Source of the DNA: Ruminococcus callidus
GTDB lineage: Bacteria; Bacillota; Clostridia; Oscillospirales; Ruminococcaceae
DNA: 34,905 nt
NCBI RefSeq assembly: GCF_020709055.1
Contig: NZ_JAJFCK010000025.1
Span: 1-34,905 of the forward strand
Direction: 5' to 3'
Part shown: positions 21,630 through 31,105 of the stretch, piece by piece
How the letters are laid out: every line of letters starts with the position of its first letter
Position numbering within the stretch: position 1 is the first letter of the stretch
Program-made: the position numbers and the translations under genes
Notes under the pieces: model-generated
What the model saw: the letters and a program-made list of their open reading frames with translations, nothing else
What the model was told of the DNA's origin: nothing
Databases searched by the model: none

Positions 21630-22521
21630 GCCGGAGCTTTACCGGATCACAAGGACTGGCGTGCGGTTTGATCCGGACGGCGTGGAACTGAAAAACGCAG
21701 ACGGCAGATATCGCCGGTACTATGGCATCACGCCGGAACAGTTGGCACAGGCAAAGGCAGACGGATTGGCACTGAAAAGAGCTGCACTCACCAGCTGCCA
21801 CACGTGGGACGACTGGGGCATGTTTTTGACAGACGTGGAGATCACGGAGCCGGAGGTTGAGGTGAACACCGCAACCATTCCCGGCAGGCACGGCGTGCTG
21901 GACTATTCCGAGGCGCTCACCGGCGCACCGGTCTATCACAATCGCACCATCGCCCTGACACTGCTCAAATGCGGCAAAATGGCGTGGTGGCATGAGGAGT
22001 ACAGCCAGCTGCTGGAGCTGCTTCACGGCAAGGTTACCAAGCTGATTTTTGACACGGACCCAGCCTATTATTACGAGGGGCGCTGCACGGTTTCCAGTGT
22101 GCGGGAGAGCGGTGTGCACCATTCTTTCACCATCACCATGGACGCTGCGCCGTTTCGGTATGCCTGTGCCGATTCCACGGCAGACTGGCTGTGGGACCCG
22201 TTTGACCTGGAAAACGGCGTGATTCGAGAGGCCTCTGCCGCCGTCACGATCACCAATCATCAGTCGGCAGAGATCACCGTGCAGGGATGCGGACACGCCC
22301 TTGCCCCGTCTCTGGTGGTCTATTCATGCAACCGTGTGGGGGCTGTTCTGACTGTGACTTACGAAAACAAGTCCTACAAGTATCGCGTGCCCACAACTTT
22401 CACCGTGATCCCGCTGGACTTTCTGCTGTCGCCCGGCTCCAGCACCGTGCGGCTGCAATGTATAGATGACACCAGCACCACCATTGTGGCGGCGCTGCAA
22501 TTCCGGGAGGAGCGCCTATGA
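21622..22521 (+). CDS. Distal tail protein (Dit-like)
   Basis: A 299-residue protein. After an unusual N-terminal 50 residues (MREPELYRITRTGVRFDPDGVELKN...) it has the Dit hub pattern: VEVNTATIPGRHGVLDYSEALTGAPVYHNRTIALTL, LHGKVTKLIFDTDPAYYYEGRC, FTITMDAAPFRY, and a C-terminal galectin-like part. AAGGGAGGTG lies before the ATG at 21622. It forms the hexameric base of the tail. Unusually the gene comes before the tape measure gene. Confidence 0.83.
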   Translation: MREPELYRITRTGVRFDPDGVELKNADGRYRRYYGITPEQLAQAKADGLALKRAALTSCHTWDDWGMFLTDVEITEPEVEVNTATIPGRHGVLDYSEALTGAPVYHNRTIALTLLKCGKMAWWHEEYSQLLELLHGKVTKLIFDTDPAYYYEGRCTVSSVRESGVHHSFTITMDAAPFRYACADSTADWLWDPFDLENGVIREASAAVTITNHQSAEITVQGCGHALAPSLVVYSCNRVGAVLTVTYENKSYKYRVPTTFTVIPLDFLLSPGSSTVRLQCIDDTSTTIVAALQFREERL

Positions 22522-23764
22522 CCAGCGGCTATCTGGTGTATTTTTATCCTTACGAGGTGGTTGGGCAGAGCCTGCTTTTCACCGGCAGCAATTATCCCCA
22601 TGCGCTTCTGCATTCGCCGGAGATGCCGGACCGTTTTTTGCTGGACATGCAGCTGGAGCTGGCTTCCTGCAAATCCGGCAGTTTCAAGTTTGGCATCGTC
22701 TCCGAAAATCCCCTTTACAGCGAGCTGCGCCGCAGTTTCCGGTGGGAGGTCCTGGTGTTTTTCCGGAATCGCACCGGTGCGGAGCGCTTTTTGTTCGGCG
22801 GCTATCCGGTGCAGCGTGAGACGGACATTTACGGCATCACAACATTTACCTGCGACGGCGTCATGGGATACCTCAATCAGGTGTATCTGCCTGCTTTCCG
22901 CAGCGTTTCCGTGCCCATCGGGACGTTTTATTCGCAAGTTGTCCTGCAGTACAACCGGGAGATGCGGGACATTTCCGGCACGATACGCTCCAGGGCGCAA
23001 AAACGGCACCGCACGTTTCACATCACCTACAGTACGGCGTGGGACACGGAGCATCCGGACGGGATTACACGGGATACGGCGAAGAGCCTGACGGCAATGG
23101 ACGTATTGCAGACCCGCCTGGTGGACTACTTTGGCGGCGAGCTGTCCGTGCAGAAGTGTCGGACGCCATCATTGAGCGCGCAAAAGACCCGATTCTGTGG
23201 GTGCTGAATTACCGGCAATACGACACGGGCAACGTTGCCGGTCAGACCATCGAGGTGGGCAAAAATGTGACGGAGCTGTCTTTTGCCTACGACACCACCA
23301 CGTTTTACACCGCCCTCGTACCGGTCAACACAGAGGGCGATGCCCTGTGCACCGGGGATAATGGGGAGATGGTCTACCCCAGTACTGGCGATGTGCAGGT
23401 ACGGCGGCGGGCAAACAGCGTGGTGTTCCGCAATGAGTCACTCGTAGAGCAATACGGGCTGATCGTCGGACCGCTGGACAAGTTTTCCGACACTGGCACC
23501 GAGCAGGCGTCTGTGATCGGTACGACGATGCTGGCGGCGGCAGCGTTACAGCCTCCCAAGGTGACATTTGCAGGCAAAGCCAAAGACCTCGCCCTAATCA
23601 CCGGGGACGCACCGCTGGAGATCGGGCAGTATGTCTGGTTTCGGCGGGGGGCTCTCCGGCTGCTTCTGCGGGTGTCCAAGCTGACCGTGTCCCTGAGTGA
23701 CCCGTCGCAAAATGAGATCGAGCTCAGCGGGTACATCCAGGGGGATGACCTACTGCAATATTAA
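22518..23764 (+). pseudogene. Tal-like tail tip protein gene with internal frameshift
   Basis: The gene starts with ATGA overlapping the Dit stop and encodes MTSGYLVYFYPYEVVGQSLL..., with a Tal/endopeptidase-tail pattern up to LQTRLVDYFGGELSV (frame ends 23207 in KCRTPSLSAQ... nonsense). The rest, EVSDAIIERAKDPILWVLNYRQYDTGNVAGQTIEVGKNVTELSFAYDTTTFYTALVPVN to GYIQGDDLLQY, continues in the -1 frame to 23764. The switch must fall near 23140-23156; no slippery heptamer is visible there. Restoring one base near 23153 would give one protein of about 415 residues. It is a genuine mutation or a sequence error. Confidence 0.8.
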
Positions 23765-23936
23765 GAGCGTGTCCGGAAACAAAATCGTGCTCGAAATCCA
23801 CACAGAAAAAAATACCGAACAAGCTCTAAGTGAGGTGATACAATGGCGGATTATACGCTTTCCGCAACCATTACCGGCAATGCCTCCAAATTCACCAAGG
23901 CGATGCAGCAGGCAGAGTCCTCCATGGAGCGCCTGA
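23745..23936 (+). CDS. Possible small overlapping ORF before tape measure
   Basis: The frame MTYCNIKSVSGNKIVLEIHTEKNTEQALSEV... starts after CAGGGGG inside the end of the tail gene and fills the 78-base gap before the tape measure gene. Its first 35 residues look like real protein; the last 25 overlap the tape measure gene and look like shadow sequence. It may be a short conserved tail protein or chance. Confidence 0.35.
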   Translation: MTYCNIKSVSGNKIVLEIHTEKNTEQALSEVIQWRIIRFPQPLPAMPPNSPRRCSRQSPPWSA

Positions 23937-26900
23937 CCCAGAAGTTTGGCAGCTTTGGGAACACGATGCAGAACATCGGCAGCAAGCTGTCCGGCTTCGG
24001 CGGCAAGATCACGGCAATGGAGACTGCGGTTGCCGGTACTGCCGGAGCACTCGCCACCACGGCGGTCAGGGCTGGCGCATCCTTTGAGCAAGCCATGGCG
24101 CAGGTCTCCGCAGTATCCGGCGCAACCGGAAAGCCGCTGGAAAAGCTGACGGAAAAAGCCAAAGAGATGGGCGCAAAGACCAAGTTCTCCGCCACAGAAG
24201 CCGCCGAAGCCATGAACTATATGGCGATGGCGGGGTGGAAAACCAACGATATGCTCAGCGGTATCGAAGGCATTATGAATCTTGCCGCCGCATCCGGTGA
24301 GGACCTGGCAACCACGTCGGACATTGTCACAGATGCACTGACAGCGTTTGGTCTGAGCGCCTCGGACTCTGCGGAATTTGCGGATGTTCTGGCGGCGGCA
24401 TCGTCCAACGCCAATACCAACGTCGCTATGATGGGGGAGACGTTCAAGTACGTTGCCCCTGTCGCCGGCGCTCTGGGCTATTCGGCGCAGGACGTTGCCG
24501 TTGCCGTCGGCTTGATGGCAAACAGCGGCATCAAGGCAAGCCAGGCGGGTACGTCGCTGCGGTCGGTCTTGTCCCGGCTGGCAAAGCCGACCGAACAGGT
24601 AGAGCAGGCTATGGCAGACCTTGGCATTTCCCTGACCGACTCCAACGGCGACATGAAATCGTTCCGGACGGTCATGGAGGACATGCGTGCCGGCTTTTCC
24701 GGCCTGACCAAAGACCAGCAGGCTGCCTATGCGGCGACCATCGGCGGGCAGGAGGCAATGAGCGGCCTGCTTGCCATTGTCAATACGTCGGACGAGGATT
24801 TTTACAAGCTGGCAAACTCCATTGACGAGAGCAAGGGCTCCTGTCAGCGCATGGCGGATACCATGATCAACACGCTGTCCGGTCAGTTCACGATTTTAAA
24901 AAGCCAGATCGAGGGCATCAACATCAAGGTATTTGATCAGATGGAGCCGGCGCTCTCCAAAATTGTTGGCACGGCGCAAGAAGCCGCATCTGCACTGGAC
25001 GGAATGCTTGCGGCATATGCTGCCGGCAAAAAAGCCGGCGGCACCGGTAACGGAATACAGGCGGCAATCACCGCCCTGGGCAACATGTCCAAAACAGGCG
25101 CAACGATTGCAGGCGTGTTTCAGACAGTCGCCGACAAGCTGCAGGTGGTCTTTGACAAGGTGCAGGCGCTGCAAAACGCCGGCGTGCCGCTTGATAAGAT
25201 CGCCGTCGCAGCTGCGGCTGTCGGTCCTGCCCTGCTGACCGCCGGAAAAGCGGTGTCCGTTTTTGGCAGCGGTTTCAGCGGCATTTCCGGCGTGATCGGT
25301 ACGTTTTCCGGGGCGATCGGCAGCGTAAAAAGCGAAGCATCCGGCTTTTCCGGCTGGCTCACCAACTTTGGCGGACTGCTGAAAAATACAAAAGGCTCGC
25401 TTGCTGAGGCGGGCGGCGCAATCGGCGGTGTGCTGGGGAAGCTCAAAACGCTGGGCGGCGGAATCCTTGGCAAGATCGGCGGCGGCTTTTCCACGCTTGC
25501 CGCCAAGGTGCCGGCGCTGACCATGCCTCTTGTGGTGCTCAAAACCAAGCTGCAAGAGATTTCCGGCGGACTCGGGGACAAGGTATCCGGCGTGTTCGGC
25601 AAGATCGGCGGGGCGTTTGGAGCGGTCAAAGACAAGCTCTCTCCTGTAATCGGCGAGCTTCAGCAGTTCGCCGGCAAGATCGGCGGGGCGCTGTCCAGTG
25701 TGCTCCAGGTCGCCGGCAGCTTCGGCGGGCAGTTCACCTCCATTTTGATGAAAGCCTTTGGCTTTGGGGCAATCGGCGGTCTGGTGCTGGTCGGTCTGGG
25801 ACTGATCCAGCAAAACTTCGGCGACAAGATCGACGAGATCCTTGCCATGGTGCGGGAAAAAGCGCCGCAGGTCATCACGGATTTCTGCACTGGCATCTCA
25901 GAAAAGATTCCCGCACTGATTGCACAGGGCGGTGCGCTGGTGGGCAATCTGCTGGACACACTCACGGCAATGGCGCCGTCTCTGATCGCCGGCGGCGCAG
26001 ACATTCTCGTCAATCTGGTCAACGGCTTTGCCTTGCAGCTCCCCACGCTGCTGGAAAAGGCGGGGCAGCTGATTTTCACCATTGTGCAGGGTCTGACAGA
26101 GAAGCTGCCGGAGATTTTATCCGCCGGCATGAATGTCATCAGCAGCCTGGTGCAGGGCATCTCCTCGTTTCTGCCGGAGCTGATTCCGGCGGCGGTGAAC
26201 ATGGTGCTGGAGCTTGCAGGCGGTCTGCTGGACAATCTGCCGGAGCTGATTGACAGCGGTATTCAGCTGCTGGAGTCGGTGGTGGAGGGTATCACCAACG
26301 CCCTGCCGGATATTGCAGAAAAAGCGCCGGAGATCATCATGAAGCTTGCAGATGCGCTGATCGAAAAGGGACCGGAGCTGATCGTCACGGCAGCTGATCT
26401 GATGATCAAGCTTGCGGACGGATTGATCAAGGCAATCCCCAAGGTGACCAGCCGAATCCCTGAGATCATCACGCATATCAAGGACAAGTTTCTGGAAACG
26501 GACTGGTCAGCGTTGGGAGAACAGATCATGGAGATGGTGGTGGACGGTCTCAAAGCCGTCGCCAATCTGGCAATCGGCGGAATCAACTCGATGATCGACG
26601 GCGCCAACCTCATCCCCGGCATTGGCATCCCGCACATCCCGTACCTTGCACACGGTACAGCGGACTGGCAGGGCGGCTTTGCCCGCATGAACGAGGGCGG
26701 CAGGGGCGAGCTTGTGGCGCTGCCAAACGGCGCACAGGTGATTCCCCATGATATCAGCAGGCAGTACGCCAGGGAGGCGGCACGGATGCACAGCGGGAGC
26801 GCTGTCATTGAAATGGACTATAACGCCATGGGCGAGGCGGTTGCTGCTGCAATGGCGGGCGTCGACATCCACAGCACGCTGTATCTGGACGGCAAAACCG

Positions 26901-26977
26901 CAGCCGACACCCTGACCCCGTACATCGACAAAAACCTCGGACGGCGTGCATCTGCCGCCAACCGTTACGCACGATAG
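23843..26977 (+). CDS. Tail tape measure protein
   Basis: A 1044-residue tape measure. The N-terminal third has coiled coils and the TP901 core (AMAQVSAVSGATGKPLEKLTEKAKEMGAKTKFSATEAAEAMNYM is the signature, positions about 85-130). The middle is Gly/Ala-rich with long helices (for example 480-640). The C-terminal part has repeated amphipathic 20-30-residue units of the type LPELIDSGIQLLESVVEGI (residues 700-860). It sets tail length and may aid DNA entry. It comes after the Dit and Tal-like genes rather than before them. Confidence 0.95.
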   Translation: MADYTLSATITGNASKFTKAMQQAESSMERLTQKFGSFGNTMQNIGSKLSGFGGKITAMETAVAGTAGALATTAVRAGASFEQAMAQVSAVSGATGKPLEKLTEKAKEMGAKTKFSATEAAEAMNYMAMAGWKTNDMLSGIEGIMNLAAASGEDLATTSDIVTDALTAFGLSASDSAEFADVLAAASSNANTNVAMMGETFKYVAPVAGALGYSAQDVAVAVGLMANSGIKASQAGTSLRSVLSRLAKPTEQVEQAMADLGISLTDSNGDMKSFRTVMEDMRAGFSGLTKDQQAAYAATIGGQEAMSGLLAIVNTSDEDFYKLANSIDESKGSCQRMADTMINTLSGQFTILKSQIEGINIKVFDQMEPALSKIVGTAQEAASALDGMLAAYAAGKKAGGTGNGIQAAITALGNMSKTGATIAGVFQTVADKLQVVFDKVQALQNAGVPLDKIAVAAAAVGPALLTAGKAVSVFGSGFSGISGVIGTFSGAIGSVKSEASGFSGWLTNFGGLLKNTKGSLAEAGGAIGGVLGKLKTLGGGILGKIGGGFSTLAAKVPALTMPLVVLKTKLQEISGGLGDKVSGVFGKIGGAFGAVKDKLSPVIGELQQFAGKIGGALSSVLQVAGSFGGQFTSILMKAFGFGAIGGLVLVGLGLIQQNFGDKIDEILAMVREKAPQVITDFCTGISEKIPALIAQGGALVGNLLDTLTAMAPSLIAGGADILVNLVNGFALQLPTLLEKAGQLIFTIVQGLTEKLPEILSAGMNVISSLVQGISSFLPELIPAAVNMVLELAGGLLDNLPELIDSGIQLLESVVEGITNALPDIAEKAPEIIMKLADALIEKGPELIVTAADLMIKLADGLIKAIPKVTSRIPEIITHIKDKFLETDWSALGEQIMEMVVDGLKAVANLAIGGINSMIDGANLIPGIGIPHIPYLAHGTADWQGGFARMNEGGRGELVALPNGAQVIPHDISRQYAREAARMHSGSAVIEMDYNAMGEAVAAAMAGVDIHSTLYLDGKTAADTLTPYIDKNLGRRASAANRYAR

Positions 26978-26986
26978 GAGGAGCGT

Positions 26987-27664
26987 ATGGCAGACTATCT
27001 TGACGCCGCCGGCAGCATTTCCGGCGACGTGGAAAAAATCCGAAAGGCCCTGTACGGCAGAGAGGTGCGAGCCTCCATTGCGGAGGCGATCGAGCTGCTG
27101 GACGCACAGGACACCAAACGGGACGACGCCACGGCGGAGCTGGAGCAAAAAGTCAAAGACCTTGTGACGCTGGAAAATGCGGACAAGATGGGCTTTCTGA
27201 ACATCCAGAGCACAGAGGGCAGCGGCGCATACCGCCTGATCTATCGCTTTGCCGACGGCACGACCACCGTAGACCGGGTGAACGCTGATCCGGCGCTTGC
27301 GGGCACGGAAATCATTCTGGGCACCAGCATCTATACCTATGCCGCAGCCGGCTGGCTGTCCTATGTGGGCGAGGTCGGCGGCACGATGGGGCAGGTCAAC
27401 CGCCTCAATCACCACATGCCGTGCGGATTCAAACGCATTACCGGTACAGACGGTGTAGAGCGTGTCATGCTGCTGGATGAGGATGAACAGCGCATCCCCG
27501 CCGACCGTGACGGGGATGTGGAACAGTGCGGCATTCTGTACAATACCAATGGCACAGCAGTCCGTGGCGTGCGCCTCGACAAAGACACCAAGCTGTATTT
27601 TGACAACCTTGTATCACGGATTGCAGCGCTGGAAGAGGCACTGGCGGCACGGAAAAATGAGTAA
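26987..27664 (+). CDS. Baseplate / tail fibre-associated protein
   Basis: A 225-residue protein with an N-terminal coil (SGDVEKIRKALYGREVRASIAEAIELLDAQD) seen in phage baseplate upper proteins, a beta-rich middle (GAYRLIYRFADGTTTVDRVNAD), and a C-terminal coil (LVSRIAALEEALAARKNE). AGGAGG precedes the ATG. Likely a baseplate component between the tape measure and the receptor-binding fibre; the exact role is not known. Confidence 0.65.
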   Translation: MADYLDAAGSISGDVEKIRKALYGREVRASIAEAIELLDAQDTKRDDATAELEQKVKDLVTLENADKMGFLNIQSTEGSGAYRLIYRFADGTTTVDRVNADPALAGTEIILGTSIYTYAAAGWLSYVGEVGGTMGQVNRLNHHMPCGFKRITGTDGVERVMLLDEDEQRIPADRDGDVEQCGILYNTNGTAVRGVRLDKDTKLYFDNLVSRIAALEEALAARKNE

Positions 27665-27678
27665 AGCGAGGTGCTACC

Positions 27679-29484
27679 ATGGGCAATGTATCTGACATGT
27701 TCCACCGCCGGGAGATCGACACCGGCAGGGGCAATTATTACACCAAGGTGGAGATCGACGCCAGAGTTACAGAATTGCAAGGCAAAGACGCACAGCAGGA
27801 CGGGCAGATCGGCTCGCTGGAGCAGTCGTCCCACAGCCACGACAACAAGGGCATTCTGGACGCAACAGAAGCGGCATATACCGCAGATAAAGACAAAAAG
27901 CTGACCGAACTGGAGGACACCGACACCACATACACGCTTGCCAGAAAAGCCTTTGCGACAAAGTTCGATGACGTGAACACCCTCCTGTATGTCAAATATG
28001 ACAAGAGCGGGACACCTATCAGCACGTCAAACATTGACATCCGTCCGACATTTAACGCAGTCGGGACGGCGCTGCTCACAAGCGGGAAAGGCTATCTCCC
28101 GATCTTGGACAGCAGATATGAAACACGGTACGGCGACAAGACCGATACGGATGCCTATATCAAAACAAATCCGCAATACACAAGCCTGCTCTATGTGGAC
28201 TACACCTATGACGGCAGCACGGAAGTCCGGTATGACAACACGGTGTTCGTTGTGAAGATGCCGGTGGAAGCAACCCGCTTTATCGGCGCAAATGCCACAG
28301 CCGAGCAGCAGGGACTTATGGCACCAGAGGACAAGGAAAAGCTGGACTCGTTTGATCCGTCGGCTTGGGTTGTGGGCGGATCCATGGAAATCAGCGGGGC
28401 AATGACCGCAAATCTGCCGGATAAGCAGTCTTTTGTCGGGTCGTATAAAAACACGGCAAACGGGGCATGGTACGACGTTATCTCAATCCGGCATCGTAAC
28501 GGCTACGACGACGGGAATCAATATGGCATGTCTATCTACTCCGCATTGACATCCGCCGGGGATCTGATGTGGAATAAGCAGATCAGTGCGGACAAGTGGC
28601 AGGGCGTGCGCACACTGTTGGATAGCACAAATTATAGCAGCTATGCCGCCAAAAGCAGTCATACGCATGAGATGATCGTAAACAATTCTAAACTAATAGG
28701 TGGTTCTAATGGTGCTGCACAGTGGTACAGATTGGGAACATTGACTTCGTTTGAAAATTTTTCAACCGCAGTCATTAGCGTGTGGAGTGGTAACGGGGCA
28801 AACGGAAACGCATCGCAGAACAGTTGGTTTGAGATCCATATAAAAGATGGATGGCAATCAACGCAATCGGCAACCAAAGCATGCGGTGTTACGGTCTATC
28901 GCACCCGTTGTGGCACGGTCAAAGTTAAAGTAATACCCACAGCACACAATACATTTACAGTTTGGGTATATTTGCCGTGGCCATATTGGAATGGTAATTA
29001 CGCAGTAAATGGGAGATATAAAACATGGACAACTGATTCTACACATCAAACAGCAGAACCTGAAGGCACAGGTGCTGACACAGCATACTATGATCAGGCA
29101 TTTCTAACCAGCACCGTAGCTAAATCCACCGAAGCCACCGTTTTAACCGAAACCGCCTGGACAGATGTACCGACAGACGGAGCAGATTCAACATCGGAAA
29201 GAGAATTGAAATATTTGGTAATGGGAAACACTGTATATGTACAAGGTTACTTAAAATTTTCAGTTGGTAATAACAACCCAAAATGCGGTACTTTACCAAG
29301 CGGTGCTAGACCAAACGATACGCTATATTTTACAGGGTGGGATCCAGCAAGCGGTGTTCCAACAGCATACCCAATAGTTGTAAACGAGGCTGGTATTATA
29401 ATGCTGTTGAATCCGACTGCAACTGCTTATTGGTTTAAATCTGGGCGTGCATATCGTTTCAATTTCAGCTATCACATTGGTTAG
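27679..29484 (+). CDS. Tail fibre / receptor-binding protein
   Basis: A 601-residue fibre. The N-terminal region has a coiled coil (MGNVSDMFHRREIDTGRGNYYTKVEIDARV) and SSHSHDNKGILDATE, a repeat motif of fibres. The middle has a knob-like region (GAWYDVISIRHRNGYDDGNQYGM...MWNKQISADKWQGVRTLLDS) and SSHTHE. The C-terminal 270 residues (about 28670-29484) are Tyr/Asn-rich and their DNA is clearly AT-richer than the first two thirds, consistent with an exchanged receptor-binding tip. Confidence 0.82.
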   Translation: MGNVSDMFHRREIDTGRGNYYTKVEIDARVTELQGKDAQQDGQIGSLEQSSHSHDNKGILDATEAAYTADKDKKLTELEDTDTTYTLARKAFATKFDDVNTLLYVKYDKSGTPISTSNIDIRPTFNAVGTALLTSGKGYLPILDSRYETRYGDKTDTDAYIKTNPQYTSLLYVDYTYDGSTEVRYDNTVFVVKMPVEATRFIGANATAEQQGLMAPEDKEKLDSFDPSAWVVGGSMEISGAMTANLPDKQSFVGSYKNTANGAWYDVISIRHRNGYDDGNQYGMSIYSALTSAGDLMWNKQISADKWQGVRTLLDSTNYSSYAAKSSHTHEMIVNNSKLIGGSNGAAQWYRLGTLTSFENFSTAVISVWSGNGANGNASQNSWFEIHIKDGWQSTQSATKACGVTVYRTRCGTVKVKVIPTAHNTFTVWVYLPWPYWNGNYAVNGRYKTWTTDSTHQTAEPEGTGADTAYYDQAFLTSTVAKSTEATVLTETAWTDVPTDGADSTSERELKYLVMGNTVYVQGYLKFSVGNNNPKCGTLPSGARPNDTLYFTGWDPASGVPTAYPIVVNEAGIIMLLNPTATAYWFKSGRAYRFNFSYHIG

Positions 29485-29495
29485 GAGGAATCACC

Positions 29496-29909
29496 ATGAA
29501 AGAAACCATCTGTACCATTGCCGGCGTTGTCGGCAGCTTCATCGCCGGGCTGTTCGGCGGCTGGGATGCGTCTATGGTCACGCTGCTGTTATTTATGGGC
29601 GTTGACTATATCACAGGCCTGGCAGTAGCAGCCTGCGGCAAATCGCCGAAGTCAGACACAGGCAGACTGTCCAGCAAGATCGGGTGGAAAGGGCTTGCAA
29701 AGAAATGCGTCTCTCTGCTGCTGGTTCTGGTGGCAGTGCGGCTGGATATCACACTGGGCACAACGTATATCCGGGACGCGGTATGCATCGCGTTTGTAGT
29801 AAACGAACTGATCTCCATCACAGAGAACGCGGGGCTGCTGGGTGTGCCGCTGCCGGGAATTTTGACAAAGGCAATCGAACTATTGCAGACTAAGGGAAAG
29901 GATGAATAA
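29496..29909 (+). CDS. Holin
   Basis: A 137-residue phage holin of the TcdE/phi-type family: hydrophobic helices at about 5-22, 27-47 (VTLLLFMGVDYITGLAVAA) and 70-85, and 100-120, with the conserved KIGWKGLAKK segment. AGGAGG lies before the ATG. It forms the membrane lesion that lets the downstream amidase reach the wall. Confidence 0.88.
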   Translation: MKETICTIAGVVGSFIAGLFGGWDASMVTLLLFMGVDYITGLAVAACGKSPKSDTGRLSSKIGWKGLAKKCVSLLLVLVAVRLDITLGTTYIRDAVCIAFVVNELISITENAGLLGVPLPGILTKAIELLQTKGKDE

Positions 29910-29911
29910 CT

Positions 29912-30934
29912 ATGGCAATTTTAACACCGGACAAGATCACCACACTGGGCGGCGTGATCGTCAAAGAGTACTTGCTCACCAAACACAATCCAAATCATAT
30001 CGCAATGCCCACAGTGTCCATGGCTGGCAAAGTGATCGGCGTGACGATTCACAACACAGACCGCATCAAAACAGCAGCAGGGACTACACCAGCAGAGCAG
30101 TATACACGATCCACGGTAAATGGTAACATGAAAGATGTGCGCGTACAGTATTACACGGACAGCGTTTGCTCATGGCAGAATCTGCCTCTTGATCTGTCCG
30201 GATGGCACGCTGCTGACGGCAGTGGTAATGGTAATCGCAGAACCATTGCTATTGAGTGCATCATGAATGGCAGTGGTGATGCAGAGGATAAGAAGGCAGA
30301 GGATAACGCAGCACGTCTGGCAGCAGCACTTTTACGGCAGTACGGTTTAGGCATTGATCATCTCTACACGCATACTCACTGGCTTAACGTCCGTGACGGT
30401 AAAAAGGGTACTGTCGATCAATTAAACACTATGCACAACAGCTACAAGATGTGCCCGGCGTACATCTTGCCGCATTGGGCAGAGTTCAAGAAAAAAGTGC
30501 AGTCTTATCTGAACGCTGGTTCTGCATCCGCAACACCCACTCCTGCAACAAAGCAGCTTTATCGAGTGAGAAAATCTTGGGCAGATGCGAAGTCACAGCT
30601 TGGTGCGTATTCCTCTTTGGAGAACGCAAAGAAAGTCTGCAAAGCTGGTTATACTGTGTTTGATGCGACCGGAAATGCGGTCTACACCAACGGCAGCAAG
30701 TATGCAAAAGGCCAGAAGGTACAGCTTTACAAGAGAAAGACACAGCTCTTCGCCAATGAATCTGCGACGACGCCCGCTGGCTACCTGCCCAAGGGCACGT
30801 ACTACATCTATGACGGCAAGTGCTGCCGGAACGGGCGCTATCGTGTCACCACCAAGGCAGAGTACTGCGGCAAGATGCCGGCGAGAAAGTATGTCACGGG
30901 GTATGTGAGCGTGGATAATTTCCGGGAAGCGTAA
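29912..30934 (+). CDS. Endolysin, N-acetylmuramoyl-L-alanine amidase
   Basis: A 340-residue endolysin. The N-terminal amidase domain (about 30-190) has a zinc site with His in VTIHNTDR, in THTHWLN and a Cys/Asp-region, and TIAIECIMNG. A linker follows (GSASATPTPATK), then a SPOR-like module (LYRVRKSWADAKSQLGAYSSLENAKKVCK) and a C-terminal SH3-like module (KYAKGQKVQLYKRKTQLFANES). No signal peptide, so export depends on the holin. A strong terminator follows. Confidence 0.92.
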   Translation: MAILTPDKITTLGGVIVKEYLLTKHNPNHIAMPTVSMAGKVIGVTIHNTDRIKTAAGTTPAEQYTRSTVNGNMKDVRVQYYTDSVCSWQNLPLDLSGWHAADGSGNGNRRTIAIECIMNGSGDAEDKKAEDNAARLAAALLRQYGLGIDHLYTHTHWLNVRDGKKGTVDQLNTMHNSYKMCPAYILPHWAEFKKKVQSYLNAGSASATPTPATKQLYRVRKSWADAKSQLGAYSSLENAKKVCKAGYTVFDATGNAVYTNGSKYAKGQKVQLYKRKTQLFANESATTPAGYLPKGTYYIYDGKCCRNGRYRVTTKAEYCGKMPARKYVTGYVSVDNFREA

Positions 30935-30957
30935 CGGATGGAACTGTGGTAGCAATG

Positions 30958-31009
30958 TAGAAAACCGGCGGTGCAGCAGGGGAGAGCCTTGTTTGCACCG
31001 CCGGTTTTT
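30958..31009 (+). terminator. Terminator of the late operon (copy 1 of a duplicated terminator)
   Basis: A perfect 15-bp stem (30961-30975 with 30994-31008) and T-run follow the amidase gene by 26 bases. The same 50-base sequence, with about seven differences, recurs at 32549-32600 at the prophage end. Confidence 0.92.
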
Positions 31010-31105
31010 GTTTATATAAAAAAATCAGGAGCACCGTCGCAACGCCGCTCCCTTTAAAACTGATTCAGTTTTTATATTACATATATTATTATACCATCTC
31101 AGCGC

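Noticed and set aside
27679..29484. Diversity-generating retroelement acting on the tail fibre
   Set aside because: No reverse transcriptase gene and no template/variable repeat pair seen in the window.
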